Below, piece by piece: positions 25,801 to 35,517 of a DNA stretch of 35,517 bases. A model generated the notes under the pieces. The model worked only from the letters and a program-made list of their open reading frames with translations, was not told the DNA's origin and searched no databases. Origin of the DNA: Perkinsus olseni (taxonomy: Eukaryota > Perkinsozoa > Perkinsida); contig JABANN010000361.1 of the NCBI GenBank assembly GCA_013115125.1, positions 1 through 35,517 on the forward strand, written 5' to 3'. Each line of letters opens with the position of its first letter. Positions within the stretch are counted from its first letter, which is position 1. Made by a program: the position numbers and the translations under genes.

Positions 25801-26543
25801 CAACCCATCAGCGGATGAGGCACGATCCAACTCTTCTAGCATCAGCGGTACGACTCGCCTAAGACAGGCTCGGTGAGCTCCGTCGCGCGCCATGAAACTC
25901 ACCCAAGGAAGTCCGATATCCTCTCCTCTGGGGGGCAGACGGCTCCCTGGGGTAGCAGGTCAACTTCGGAAACTTGCGCCTGATAAGATGGAGGAGCTTA
26001 TTTTCTGCGATTCCAGGGAAAAACAGCGGGGAAGAGAGGAATAATAGAGTTGTCCATCATTCAATACTGTCCACTCAGACCAGATCCACGGCCTGCAGAG
26101 GGAGGCCCTCGCTATGAGGGTCTTACCGAAAAGTGAGAAGTATTACGGACTTGTACTCGAACGTTCCGCACCTGAAAGAAGACCAGAAAGCCTCTGCCAG
26201 AATTTTGATGGGCTCCAACACCCGCCGATAGATTATTCTATCCGGACGACCACGCTTTAACTATCAGTGCAAGCGTGAAGAAGGGAGGGTCGCGCCTACC
26301 GTCCTCGACAGAGGTGCAGAGCCCCATCCTCCGTACATTGTAAGGAGTGCTTTGTATCCGAACATTGCGGGTCTGAACTTGGCTACCCTTCGACGGGAGG
26401 ATACTGATGGTGGGGAGGCTGTGTGACGACAACGACCGCATCTGGTCCAAGGAACTGCTCCTTCGAAGGTGATGAGTTCTCTTCATCCGACGGCCGCATG
26501 CGCGATCAGTCAGGAACCTCGCGACTATCGAGAACAGCACCAT
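22804..26543 (-). CDS. DYNC2I2: Dynein-2 (IFT) intermediate chain, WDR34 type, WD40 protein
   Basis: It is a subunit of the retrograde intraflagellar transport motor. The N-terminal exon contains SQVQTRNVRIQS, which resembles the light-chain-binding stretches of this family, and a similar RNVRVQ stretch recurs about 190 bp further on. Then come RPWIWSEWT joined to AQVSEVDLLPQG, and GTCVCWSGNGLILAGGIGQP, the typical first blade of dynein intermediate chains. Later blades read TSVAFHPHRPSVVAAGTNYG with QIYVWDLDR, EGVYSLQWLPR, LLCASSTDGKCLLWD, VTAVAFSPFISRAYATGGAD with GKVMIFN, and VTALSWSCSRPAVLGVALMA with GGVLFYDLS. The end is DRLTGEESVLKRLLEAP, with TGA at 22804-22806. Blade order matches WDR34. 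WDR60 is the alternative. The 5' exon joins and a lineage-specific stretch near 23,800-23,900 (EEAQQKLIMHVEAYCAVQGI) are uncertain. Confidence 0.8.
24038..24057 (+). other. tRNA-like box B sequence within an intron (antisense to gene)
   Basis: GGTCCCAGGTTCGATCCC matches the pol III box B consensus GGTTCGANTCC at all but one position, and an A-box-like AGCCTCAGAGG lies about 25 nt upstream. T-arm pairing is imperfect and no matching acceptor stem was found, so it is not a functional tRNA. It is probably a tRNA-derived remnant. Confidence 0.45.
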
Positions 26544-26744
26544 CACTGCGACTCAATTACATGCGCATCTGACTTCCCAAGGGAAAAGGTCGATTGCTTC
26601 CTTCCTCTTGCCGTCTCCCCATCGGTCGTTACTCCAACACAAAGCTAGCTGGTAAATAGCCGTTGAAGTAGTATACCGTATATTAGTATAACACCTCAAA
26701 GAAACGATGACGTAGTGGTAGGGTGATGGAAGAAGAAAAGGTCT

Positions 26745-29471
26745 TCAAAGCTGTTGATCGAACATCTCCAGTAGGCCTACACAAGGCAGTATCTTCTGCT
26801 GGGTGAGGATCTCGGCCGCAATACTAGCGTTGAGATGATTCAGGGCCTTCACCAGCTTATCACTGGGACTAGCGAACACCTAAGGACGGAGGCAATTGTC
26901 CAAAACGCGGTCATGCACTTTCTAGTTAGGGAATCCAGCTGCTCGGAAGGAAAGTTTCAGAACTGTCGTGTTCTTTGGGGAAGGCTTGTAGGGGCAGTGA
27001 GTTGCGACGGTCGAACGATCCACGCACACTCTTCTTCCCTGAGGCCTTCAGTGAACGTCCCCATTGCATCCACTACAGCCGCTACTGCGGTACTATTTTT
27101 CACGCTAAACACAACCCAAGCCCTGCAAAGTTGGGATCAATTCTCTTCACGCCCCATAAGGGAGATACTGAGAGCCCATCCTGCCTACTAGTACTACTTT
27201 CTGGTTGGTAGCCGTGAGTGCCTCCAGTACACTAGCTACCAAAGATACCAATCGGGGGCCATCCCAACTGCCCATCAGCTTCGCAAGGTAATCCACTATT
27301 TTAGAGCACTCCTCGTCCGTACGATTACCTTGAAAAGAGTCGTTGTACAGACTAGGAATCGAACCAGGGACCTATCGATTACGTGTGGCACCCGTCAATG
27401 CTCCTCGTTGCCTCAGCTCATCAAGGACCGAGGCTCCTATGATCTTCGGGGTAGTGCTCTCTACTACAGCATCCAGGAGCTTAGGATACCTGTGCACAGC
27501 AATACGACACGTCATGCATATTAGACTATTAAAATAATCTGGCTGTAAGGGAGTGGTCATGAATACCTCAGCCTTAGGACGACACAAACTATCACAGCAA
27601 CCTGCCCTCATACTCCTCGCCCACCAACTAGGAAGTGGATCCCAGGGCTCGAAGACATTCGCCAACGACCACGAGTTCCCCCGTCCGACCGCTCCTCATT
27701 ATTACTCGAATCTCCTCAATAAGACCTCCAAGTGAGAGTGCCTCACTTTAGCTGTTTGCGTGAAATACTGTACACCACCGGATGGGGAGACTCCCACTGA
27801 CCCTACTGCCCGCATGGGTCGTAGAAGGCTTGAACCTGAGAAGATGGACAGCACATAAGCTACGAAAGTATACACTGAGGTATGTCTCAGTGAATGCACG
27901 ACATCCCTGCAGCCCGTGGCCGTTTCCGAGCGCCCAAGCACGCTCCATGCCTACTACCCTCTGCGTCATCCACTTCACCATCCCGAGGCCGTCTTCGGCG
28001 CGAGATCAGGGATCCATCGTCAAGACAGACAACCATGGACAAACCCTGGCCACCCGACCACGCAACATCTGTAACGCCGTGACCTTGATATTTGTACCTA
28101 TGTGAGCGACACATACCACTTTCTCGCCACCTCACGCTCCCATAAGGCACCATGCGGACCATGCACATGCACGCACGTTCCGTGTTCCTCCTTACGTGTA
28201 GAGAAGCTTCCAGCCCTTGCTCTCAGAGGCCTCCTCTTCATCAGCCATCCCCGCTGTGTCCCACACCTTAACAGTACCGTCCAAGCTACCGGTGACTACA
28301 TCTCCCTTAGCGTTCACGCACATACCCGTCACCGCCTTGCTGTGCCGCAGGGGGCTCTGCAACACACAAGTACGTCATGCGCCACGGGCCACCTCCTTCC
28401 ACTACCTTCTGCACGATTTTGCCAGCGATGAGATCGACGGTGGAGACGAAGCCTCCCCCGGCGACATACAGCAGCGTCTGGTTACGAGACAGGCAGGCTG
28501 CATCAATGGGGCTCCCGTGGGAGTAGCTGCTGACCTACAAGATGGGGTGCTTGCAAAACCAGGGGAACTCGAAGGCCCTACTGGCTCGGGGTTCTCCTCT
28601 TCGTCCGCTCCCATATCCACGTCCGGCTCCTCCTCAGGGTCGAGGGGCTTCCACACATGGACGAAACCGTCATAACCTAATACGGTTGTGATGGGTGGCT
28701 GTGAGGGGACGTTCGTTTACCTGCTGTTATAATTGAGTCAGCAGTGGTGGCGGAGACGACTTGGACGGAATCGTTGTGCTTTCCGACAACGGTCCCCCCT
28801 TCAGAAGCTGTTCTCGTGTCCGATGACAACGACCATTGAATGACTGTCACGGCCATGATTTGGGAGAAAGTTGGTATAGCCATTCACACTACCTTTGCCG
28901 TCCTTTCCTGCGCTATAGACAAGTGTGCGATCATGAGAGGCAAAACACACAGAGTTGACAGCCCCTTCATGACCCCCTCTGAACCGCCGAAGAATATTCC
29001 TCGTCGCTGTGAGGTCGTATACGTTTATCTAACCACGAGGTTGAAAGATACCCAAAGATACTTCCGCCATTCTCCCGCCTATTACCCTGCCCGATCCATC
29101 ACCAGCCGCTATGAGCTTGCCGTCATCTCGAAAAGCGACGCACGTCGTGAAGTCCTTGTGCTTCGACCACAGCATATCCGCAGTGTAACTCTTCGCCGCC
29201 GGCTTATGGGCGATCGGCAAGGTGAGGAGCTCCACCCGCGTGCCGTGGGTAACCACCACCTGTCGCTTGTTAACAGGGTTATAAGCAACACTGGTGACAC
29301 TAGAGCCGCTGGTGCCTGTATCAGCAGAATCAAGAAAATCTCCACCCGCTGTTGTGTCGTACTCTTGGCCTTGAGAGCGTGCTTGTACTTCTTGTAGAAG
29401 GCTTCATCCTCGGTCTTGGCAGCCTTCGCTGCAACTGGGCGAGGAATGGGGTCAAGCTTGGTAAATTCCAT
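26745..29471 (-). CDS. UTP15: U3 snoRNA-associated protein UTP15
   Basis: UTP15 is a WD40 subunit of the t-UTP/UtpA complex in the nucleolar small-subunit processome, needed for pre-18S rRNA processing and rDNA transcription. The N-terminus reads EDEAFYKKYKHALKAKS, then SVTSVAYNPVNKRQVVVTHG and DFTTCVAFRDDGKLIAAGDG. Later blades include GHEGAVNSVCFASHDRTLVY and SAGKDGK joined to VIQWSLSSD, GYDGFVHVWKPLDPEEE, SHGSPIDAACLSRNQTLLYV, SKAVTGMCVNAKGDVVTGSL and DGTVKVWD. An RRRRPRDGE linker precedes the UTP15 C-terminal helical domain (RHSHLEVLLRRFEYPKLLDA, GASVLDELRQRGALTGA, KIVDYLAKLMGSWDGPRLVS, LLEMFDQQL). An acidic insert of about 20 residues sits in one blade. About fifteen exons join in phase. 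The ATG at 29471 is used because the preceding codon is GTG. TGA lies at 26745-26747. Confidence 0.9.
27355..27372 (-). other. tRNA-like box B sequence within a UTP15 intron
   Basis: The minus strand reads GGTCCCTGGTTCGATTCC, a perfect box B (GGTTCGANTCC). It lies inside the 54-nt intron at 27329-27382. Sixteen of 18 bases match the site at 24038. No full cloverleaf forms, so it is a remnant or a short dispersed repeat rather than a tRNA gene. Confidence 0.45.
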
Positions 29472-30030
29472 CACCCTGATTCAACGCACTAACCCGATGA
29501 TTCTCTGATTCACTACCCGCTGGCTTTTAGGGTTCTGAGCAAAATTGGAGAAGTTCAAGATGTAGTAAGATTGCAAGATGAAAACCGCGCAACACCAATC
29601 GACCGAAGTCTCATCTTTCTCAGGATTCGACTTCTCGAATAGCATCATCTTTGTGACCTTGGGTGACCTGCGCTGTGTTCTCAGAAGACGAATGCACGCT
29701 GGAGCGGCATCCGTGTCCGATGCTGTTCCGATGAGGGCGTACTGCGTACTGCGTTTCGAAGTTCGCCCGAAGAACGACAAGCGTGAAGCTGAACACCAAT
29801 TGCGATGCAGGGGTAGACCTCCTGTCGAGCTATGATGAACCGGGGAGTGCCCGACAGTATTAACAAAACCCTCAGCAAGGAGGTAGAAAATTTACAATCA
29901 CGGTTCATGATCATTAAGAGGTCACACTATGTCTCCGCATACTCCTCGCAAGACATCAGAATATTCTCGGGACCCTCTCCCTATAAAGTACGACGAAGTC
30001 AGCTTCGGATGGTGTAACACATGCCGGCAC
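29472..30030. other. Intergenic, no supported gene
   Basis: 5' flank of UTP15 and 3' flank of the next minus-strand gene. Short frames on both strands show no recognisable motifs. Confidence 0.35.
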
Positions 30031-31262
30031 CTATCGAGACTCTATGGCGTGTTCTTGCACGGCCTTCCCTTCATCTGTTTTCATCACATCAGTTGGGACC
30101 TGCTATGAATATCGGCTCAGGCGAGCTGCTCACGTGTACTCATCCTACATCGAGTTACGCCTACCTCTGCGCCAGCAGCCTTCTGCTTCGCCTCCATCTC
30201 TTTGAGCTCCCTATACCTGTCTTCTTCATCGTCCTGTTCAACCTGGGGGACGTCCAAATGCACCACCCGCGGATCAACGGTCTCCCCGTGTGCTGATGTG
30301 CCTAAGGCACAACTGGGCCGCTAGAAATCAGGAATCCCACACTCACCATCACTCGCGCCATCTGCCAGCTTGGACCTAAGATTATCCGTTATGAACAAAC
30401 GCAATCGGCAAATGCATCATCACTTGACAAGCAGCTGCTTTCCAGCTCCAATTTTTTGATCAGCTACAGCATTGGCGGAGGACACAGCACCTTCTAGAGT
30501 CTCAACCATCCGCACGGGAATCGCAAACTTAGCCCAGCTGTCTATGGGAGGCGGCGTGGCCATGCAGTTCCAAACATCGTCATCCAGTGGGAAATCGCCT
30601 GACGCAGGACTATCACGGGAGCCCAATGTTTACATCGCTGATCGTGTTGCGCCCATAAAAAGCCAGGCTGAAAGCTGAATCGTTGCTGGTGCGAAGACAA
30701 TAGATCAAACACAGGATCCAAGACGGCAAAAGTGGGTGCCATGTTCTCAATCGGCCAATCTCTTAACAGGAGCGCAGGAAGGCTTCTCACCTCCGATCTT
30801 CCCGAGTTCCTCCCTTATCAGCTCATCGCCCGGGTCAACAGGCATGAAACACAGATCCACGTCAGCCAAGAGAGCCTGAGGGACGATGCATGACCACAAA
30901 ACTCCTGACTCTTCGTGGACACCCTACTGCCGCCGCCCTCTCAGCGGCGTACTTGATAGAGAGGCGATCGAGATGATGCTTGTAGAGGATTTGCCCGCCA
31001 CCATCGATGATAAGCTCGACTATCTACAAGCGAGAGATCCATTTCAGAAGAGATGGCTCCATGAGAGTCGAAGCTGGCAGACAGGGAAGACCGCAAAATC
31101 ATGAAGGATCGTGCGTTACGCATCTTGCCGCGACACGGCCGTAAGGAGGACAGCGATTGATGGCCTGCCCACATGCGATGCGACTTCTTCGGCCTGTTGT
31201 GCTTTCAAGTCTTCAACTTCTTCTTGCGTTAGTTCAGCTTCTGCTGCTACGTCGGTAGTCAT
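30031..31262 (-). CDS. Acidic, partly coiled-coil protein, unknown function
   Basis: Several exons join in matching phases. The ATG at 31262 starts MTTDVAAEAELTQEEVEDLK, and after an intron follows IVELIIDGGGQILYKHHLDR with LSIKYAAERAAA. Next come LADVDLCFMPVDPGDELIRE with ELGKIGG, then DFPLDDDVWNCMATPPPIDS with WAKFAIPVR and ETLEGAVSSANAVADQKIGA. A charged helix follows, with LDVPQVEQDDEEDRYRELKE and MEAKQKAAGAE, and a short last exon ends VQEHAIESR (TAG 30031-30033). The first join uses an intron of about 150 nt. A simpler reading stops at 30420 after KQLLVK; the extended one is preferred because two further exons keep phase and coding composition. The PPPIDSWAKFAIPV block looks like a conserved motif, but I cannot name the family. 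Length is about 230 residues. Confidence 0.66.
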
Positions 31263-31389
31263 GGAAACACGGTCCCCTTATCGAGCTCACCAATGGCTAC
31301 CCGTCGGGTTAGGTCATAATACAACACGTGAGGTCGATTTGATATAATCGAACGACAGCAAAGGCTTTGCACGAGCAATCTCACGGGCA

Positions 31390-32377
31390 CTACGCATGGG
31401 CTTGACGGGGAGGGTATTTATATAGTAGAATCTTGTCACCCTGACTACCTGAGAGCGATTCGAAAATAGAACGCCATCACACAAAATTGCCAGTTGGGAG
31501 AAGCAGTACTATTCCGGAAAAAGAGGTCGAATCAGAAATCGACAAGCGACCAGCAACTTACGCGGTACGAGTGTGAAGCCCGCTTTGGTGTAGAGCTTCA
31601 TAGCTGCTTGGTTCGTGGCTTCGACTTCCAAGTAAGCCGCGACGACATTCGGCCAAGCCTGACGTATCTGCACCGGAACAATTTGTGTCTCTGAGCCGTA
31701 CTGGTTATTTACATCCTCAAGGGCTTTTGGGACCATTGCCGAGGCTATACCATTATTCTGGAATCTCGAGTGCACCCTTACGAACGGTATGAGAGAACCA
31801 GCTTCTAGCAAGCTGGGCCTTGATCCGAAGCGAGGGAAAACAGGAGGGATCATCCGGGTTTGATTGCCAGAGCTGAACTCACAGAAGGATCCCCTTTCCT
31901 AGAATACGAGCCCTTTAGAGCGGTTCGACACGCCGCGGTATCAACGCCATGCCTGTGCTGGCCCTGTGGACAACACGGACACACTGGAGTTCGTGATCGC
32001 GCTGTCGGTAGATACCATTGATGGTCGATTAAGACCGAGACAATCTCAGAGTCAGCTCCAGACTTAAGACATTACTTGAGCTCCGGCCGGCATCGACTTC
32101 GAAAGACTCTACTATGTCAACTTCGCGCGGGCACGGCGGTAGAACAATCAGCGCGAAGTAGCTAATAACAATGATGACCCTACGGAGTTGATAAACCGAA
32201 GTATATAGTGAGCTACAGTTGCAGAGGAAAACTAACAAAGGCAGGCGGTCCGCCAATGGCAGATCCTCCCACCATCACGTCGCATACTCGTTGCGTGCCT
32301 GTATTGACTCCCAACCAGAGGCTTGCTTGAAGCGCAGAAAAGCCCTTACCGTATGCGTGCAACTGTGTAGAGAGCAT
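31390..32377 (-). CDS. GNAT-family N-acetyltransferase, paralogue 1
   Basis: GNAT enzymes transfer acetyl from acetyl-CoA to an amine; the substrate here is unknown. Motif A reads VHSRFQNNGIASAMVPKALE, where QNNGIA fits the Q/R-x-x-G-x-G/A acetyl-CoA loop. Motif B reads AYLEVEATNQAAMKLYTKAG. A phase-1 intron follows LVPR, and the last exon gives SQGDKILLYKYPPRQAHA (TAG 31390-31392). The intron between KALED and IRQAWP sits exactly where the second paralogue has one. The N-terminal part is poorly resolved: an exon with SGADSEIVSVLIDHQ aligns with the paralogue's YGASDSDRLFVAVES, and the ATG at 32377, 2 nt after CGCCATTAG, is the best start. Exons between about 31900 and 32380 are uncertain. 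Confidence 0.7.
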
Positions 32378-32672
32378 AGCTAATGGCGAGACAGCGCAAC
32401 TACAAATAATGTTGTAAGGATAGTCATTCTCTCCTCCGGCACCGATTAGCAAGTAAGGAAGCTAGGCTCATACTGGTGCACTCAGAGTGACTAAGCCGAT
32501 AGAGGCATGAAGCCTAACGACAGCCTATAACATACTTGCATTCACGTGCATGAGCGCTTTATTACGCTATAGACCACACAGCGCAAATTCCTCAGGCACG
32601 CTGTATTGCACCAATGCTCCCCACTGAGTTCGATCGTTGTTGTGCCCTGTGTCATGCTACGGGCGAGCTCCT

Positions 32673-32688
32673 CATTGTGGTTCATTGC
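32673..32688 (+). promoter_or_regulatory. Probable trans-splice acceptor of the aspartic protease gene
   Basis: A T-containing stretch ending CATTGCAG lies 17 nt before the ATG at 32706. The gene itself has no introns, so an acceptor here would make more sense as a spliced-leader site. Confidence 0.4.
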
Positions 32689-32705
32689 AGTTGAATTTCT
32701 TTGTC

Positions 32706-33806
32706 ATGCGCGAAATCTTCTCACTCGTCCTCCAGGTGGGAATTTGGGTATTCTCAGGCGCGTATGGCCAAGTACTCAGGATGGATACTGCCTATAGCTT
32801 CATACCCAGATACGGTTATGCTCTAACCGGTGGCCTATCGGTGGATAATCAGCCGATCTGGGCCCAGATCGACACTGGAGCGTCTGCTCTATTCTTCACT
32901 TGGAGAGAATGGTACGACGCTGTCACCCACCCGGGTGCTAGCTGCCAGCTTCCAAACGGCGCTTACGAATGCCCGCACTGTCCGGTTGGCCCTATCACGC
33001 CGGTTATCTTCTCGGACGGAACGACGGTCCATATATTTCCGCACAGTGGGACTTTTCGAATCGGTGGGAAGAACGTTGACGGTATCACATTTGGGCTTGT
33101 TAGTTTTCAAGATCCTCCCCCTGATGTGGCGACACCAGTGCACAGTATTGGTCTCGGTAGGGTCGTTACACCGGGTTACCGCTCGCTCATGGGCCAGCTG
33201 CAAGGAAAGGTAGCAAGTACAACCTTTGCTCTCTACCTGAAGAGCGTACCAAACGCGGTTCGAACTCAAGGAGAGCTTCTACTCGGTGGCGGTGATCCCA
33301 CGCTATACAAGGCACCCCTTACCTATATCCGGCTCAGGAGTCAGCAGGAGTACTTAGTCACGCTGGGTACTCTACAAGTTGGTACTGGCCACAAGTCCAT
33401 CGGTATCAATCAACTTGCCCATATAGATACCGGGACACTAGGTTTGGTCATCCCACGTGACCATTATGATGCCACCTTGAATGCGATCACCGACCAAGCA
33501 TCAGCTGCTGCTGGATTCAGAGTCAACTGTAACTTCAACCCTGCCCTCGGGGCATGCGTAATCGATTGCCACCACATCGTGTACCTGCCGCCCATAGAGC
33601 TCGGCTTGGGCCCCTCAGGCAACGCCCCTGTACTTATAAATGGTCTGTATTACTCTCGCCATAGAGACGATGGCACCTGCATACTGGCCATTAAAAAAGA
33701 CTCGGGGAGCATTTGGACCTTACCGCCTGCTATCTTGGTCGGCAAGTACTTCGAGTTCCAGCCAAGTCAACAGCGAGTTGGGATTGCTGACCTTCGCTCA
33801 CGGTAA
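32706..33806 (+). CDS. Secreted pepsin-like aspartic protease (family A1), intronless
   Basis: This is a single-exon gene of 366 codons. The N-terminus MREIFSLVLQVGIWVFSGAY is a signal peptide. Two catalytic motifs are present in pepsin-like positions: AQIDTGASALFF at about residue 56 and AHIDTGTLGLVIP at about residue 240. Both Asp-Thr-Gly triads are intact, so activity is plausible. Between them are SIGLGRVVTP and ELLLGGGDPTLYKAPLTYI, equivalent to the ILGLG and GGxDxxxY segments of A1 proteases. Near the end, ILVGKYFEFQPSQQRVGIA matches the usual GD.F....vfD...xxGiA block. Six cysteines fall in the mature part. The upstream in-frame sequence has no ATG. It lies on the strand opposite to both flanking GNAT genes. 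Confidence 0.9.
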   Translation: MREIFSLVLQVGIWVFSGAYGQVLRMDTAYSFIPRYGYALTGGLSVDNQPIWAQIDTGASALFFTWREWYDAVTHPGASCQLPNGAYECPHCPVGPITPVIFSDGTTVHIFPHSGTFRIGGKNVDGITFGLVSFQDPPPDVATPVHSIGLGRVVTPGYRSLMGQLQGKVASTTFALYLKSVPNAVRTQGELLLGGGDPTLYKAPLTYIRLRSQQEYLVTLGTLQVGTGHKSIGINQLAHIDTGTLGLVIPRDHYDATLNAITDQASAAAGFRVNCNFNPALGACVIDCHHIVYLPPIELGLGPSGNAPVLINGLYYSRHRDDGTCILAIKKDSGSIWTLPPAILVGKYFEFQPSQQRVGIADLRSR

Positions 33807-34535
33807 GGCCACGGAAGATCGCTTCACAGGATCGCCACTCAGAATATGGTCGGTAATTTATGTCTCGAATGATTACTCTTTGCTATTGAAGCGACGACCC
33901 GTTGGCATGGGAAGGAGGGCTAACGCGTGTCACGCGTTCACCGTGCGTCACATGAGTGAGTTTAGTTGTAACATTTTTTTATAAAACTTCTCAAAAAAGT
34001 CATTTCTCGGACGGATTTTTCACCGCGGAACTCGTTTTCTCACATGCTCCTTGTCCATACATGTGCATTGTGCTCGGGCCGAGCCATGGCCAGTTCTGTC
34101 CGTCAACCCAGCGGATGTGGGAACCATGATCCATTAGCGATCCTTACTAGCTCCACCAACAGCTCAGCACTCATCGTTTTTCTTCTCCCAACCAAGTCTG
34201 GACCTTGAGTTCTATCACGATGGCCTAACATTTGACTTATCAGTAGCCAGAGTCCTGGCAAGGAGCTTCGCTCTTCACCTAGTAACGTACAAACTAGACA
34301 CCGCCCGGCAGACACGAGAGGTTTCCAAGTCACATGCGAACAACATGGGGTAAGAACCTCACGGTGATGCATCTTCGTGAACAGCCAGTATGACTCGAAT
34401 GCCGCCGGCGCTAGGAATGGAATCATAACATGAAGAAATAGGTGGGAGCGCACGCTCTGCAGCCGCTTGAGGACGCCAACGGTAGTCAAGTTGTAGTCAG
34501 GGAGAACAGCCGGATGCTTCTCCGCGAATCGTTAC
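33807..34535. other. Intergenic, no supported gene
   Basis: 3' flank of the protease and of the second GNAT gene. A T-rich stretch near 33970-34030 may belong to the 3'UTR. A 128-codon frame on the minus strand (34103-34489) lacks motifs and is not called. Confidence 0.4.
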
Positions 34536-35430
34536 TCATGTGAGGGGGAACTGGTAGATTAGCGTTTCGAGGTCAATAGTAGTACCTGGTAGGCAGACGG
34601 ACGAATGAATGCTGGAAGGTCGGACGGAAGTGGGGGAACAATCCACGGAGAAAACCGTCGTTAATGGCAGAGTGCTGAACATACCGCGAGGAAATGAAGT
34701 GAAGTTGCAGCTTTTGTAGAGTTGCACAGCAGCTGGGTTAGAACTGTCCACTTCTGCGTACGCCAAAACCACATCCGGCCAAGCCCTGCGTATCTGAAAA
34801 AAGGAATAACATAACTCCCATGCATGGGCACGGCGTCAGACAGTAGTTGTTTTTTGCCGTGCTCAATCTACCGCAACCCGATACCGACATCCTCGAGAGC
34901 CCGCGGTAACATAGTTGAAGCCACCCTCCTGTTTCGCCACTCTACGTCCACCCAGACGGAGAAGATTTCGGCGAACGTTGCTTCGGGTGATGCGCCTGCG
35001 GAATAGAATCTGATCGGGAGACACGAGGAACACAGCGGCTCCGGGCCCCAAGGATCGCGAACATGGTTATACGCGGCGGCCGTACTCGGTCTCGTCTGCC
35101 GATCTCTTCACTGACACTACGCGTCCGACAACGTTCTGAAGACAGCACACCGATCACTCGCGTGCGGTCCAGCAATGATGCCTCTCTGATCTCTCTTACA
35201 CTCTTCGACTCCACCGCAACAAATAGTCGATCAGAATCAGAGGCCCCGTAGGGTACAAGTTTGCGTACCACATCACCGGCCTGCCAAGGCCTATAGTCGA
35301 GGTCGGCTGCTCTTAGACCCTCATCCGCTTTGTTAGCCCTCAGCCCCGAGTACTGTTTCATAGCAGCTCCGCGACCAGCCGTTCGACTGAGAGCGGCGTG
35401 AGCCAGATGACCAAGGGTGAAGAATTTCAT
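34536..35430 (-). CDS. GNAT-family N-acetyltransferase, paralogue 2 (altered CoA loop)
   Basis: Exons join in phase to about 195 residues. The protein starts MKFFTLGHLAHAALSRTAGR, a hydrophobic, basic leader that may be a targeting or signal sequence. Then LDYRPWQAGDVVRKLVPYGA and FVAVESKS joined to NVVGRVVSVKRSADETE form the first beta strands. Motif A is FSVWVDVEWRNRRVASTMLP; the usual glycine of the acetyl-CoA loop is replaced by arginine (RNRRVA). After the ED|IRRAWP intron comes VLAYAEVDSSNPAAVQLYKS, and a phase-1 intron after SFPR leads to GTTIDLETLIYQFPLT (TGA 34536-34538). An acceptor-like TTGCCACCAG directly abuts the ATG. The family is clear; activity is uncertain. Confidence 0.82.
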
Positions 35431-35517
35431 CTGGTGGCAAGATCAACTACAGGGTGTTCCAATTCGATATGCAAATCACAAAAATCAGTCTAATTCAGCA
35501 CATACTACGTGTTTGAG

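Noticed and set aside
27330-27400. tRNA gene on the minus strand
   Set aside because: The box B is perfect but overlaps UTP15 exon and intron sequence, and no cloverleaf can be built.
34103-34489. Minus-strand frame of 128 codons downstream of the protease
   Set aside because: No family features, no acceptor near its start, and it lies past the resolved end of the second GNAT gene.

Overview
The window looks like nuclear DNA of a protist with compact, intron-rich genes, most likely an alveolate close to Perkinsus. The reasons are short GT-AG introns (mostly about 40-100 nt) in almost every gene, roughly 170 bp between genes at the left end, a Cys-rich secreted protein and a secreted pepsin-like protease of the sort found in Perkinsus, and AG sites preceded by pyrimidines just upstream of most start codons, as expected where mRNAs receive a trans-spliced leader. 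The genus is inferred from the gene style, not from a database match. Gene spans below include introns; I chose exon joins by reading-frame phase and family alignment from memory.

Layout. Positions 119-7579 hold five plus-strand genes: a RING finger/four EF-hand protein, RNA polymerase I/III subunit RPAC1 (POLR1C), two small unknown proteins and an ankyrin-repeat protein. The strand then switches (convergent, 7580-8194). From 8195 to 35430 every gene but one is on the minus strand: a Cys-rich secreted protein, formate-tetrahydrofolate ligase, a coiled-coil protein, a very large Arg/Asp/Glu-rich protein with 30-bp repeats, an FBXO9-like F-box protein, three WD40 proteins in a row (DPH7, an IFT-dynein intermediate chain of WDR34 type, UTP15), an unknown acidic/coiled-coil protein, and two paralogous GNAT acetyltransferases. 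The exception is an intronless secreted aspartic protease on the plus strand between the two GNAT genes.

Functions. Most genes are core eukaryotic machinery: rRNA/tRNA transcription (RPAC1), rRNA processing (UTP15), diphthamide on EF2 (DPH7), one-carbon metabolism (FTHFS), ubiquitin ligation (F-box, RING) and flagellar transport (dynein-2 chain). The secreted proteins (Cys-rich, protease) and the GNAT pair look lineage-specific. No rRNA or complete tRNA gene, CRISPR array, transposon or viral remnant was seen. The strongest second-look items are the RING/EF-hand fusion, the GNAT pair with an altered acetyl-CoA loop, the long F-box gene tail, the spliced-leader-like acceptor pattern, and two tRNA-like box-B sequences inside introns.
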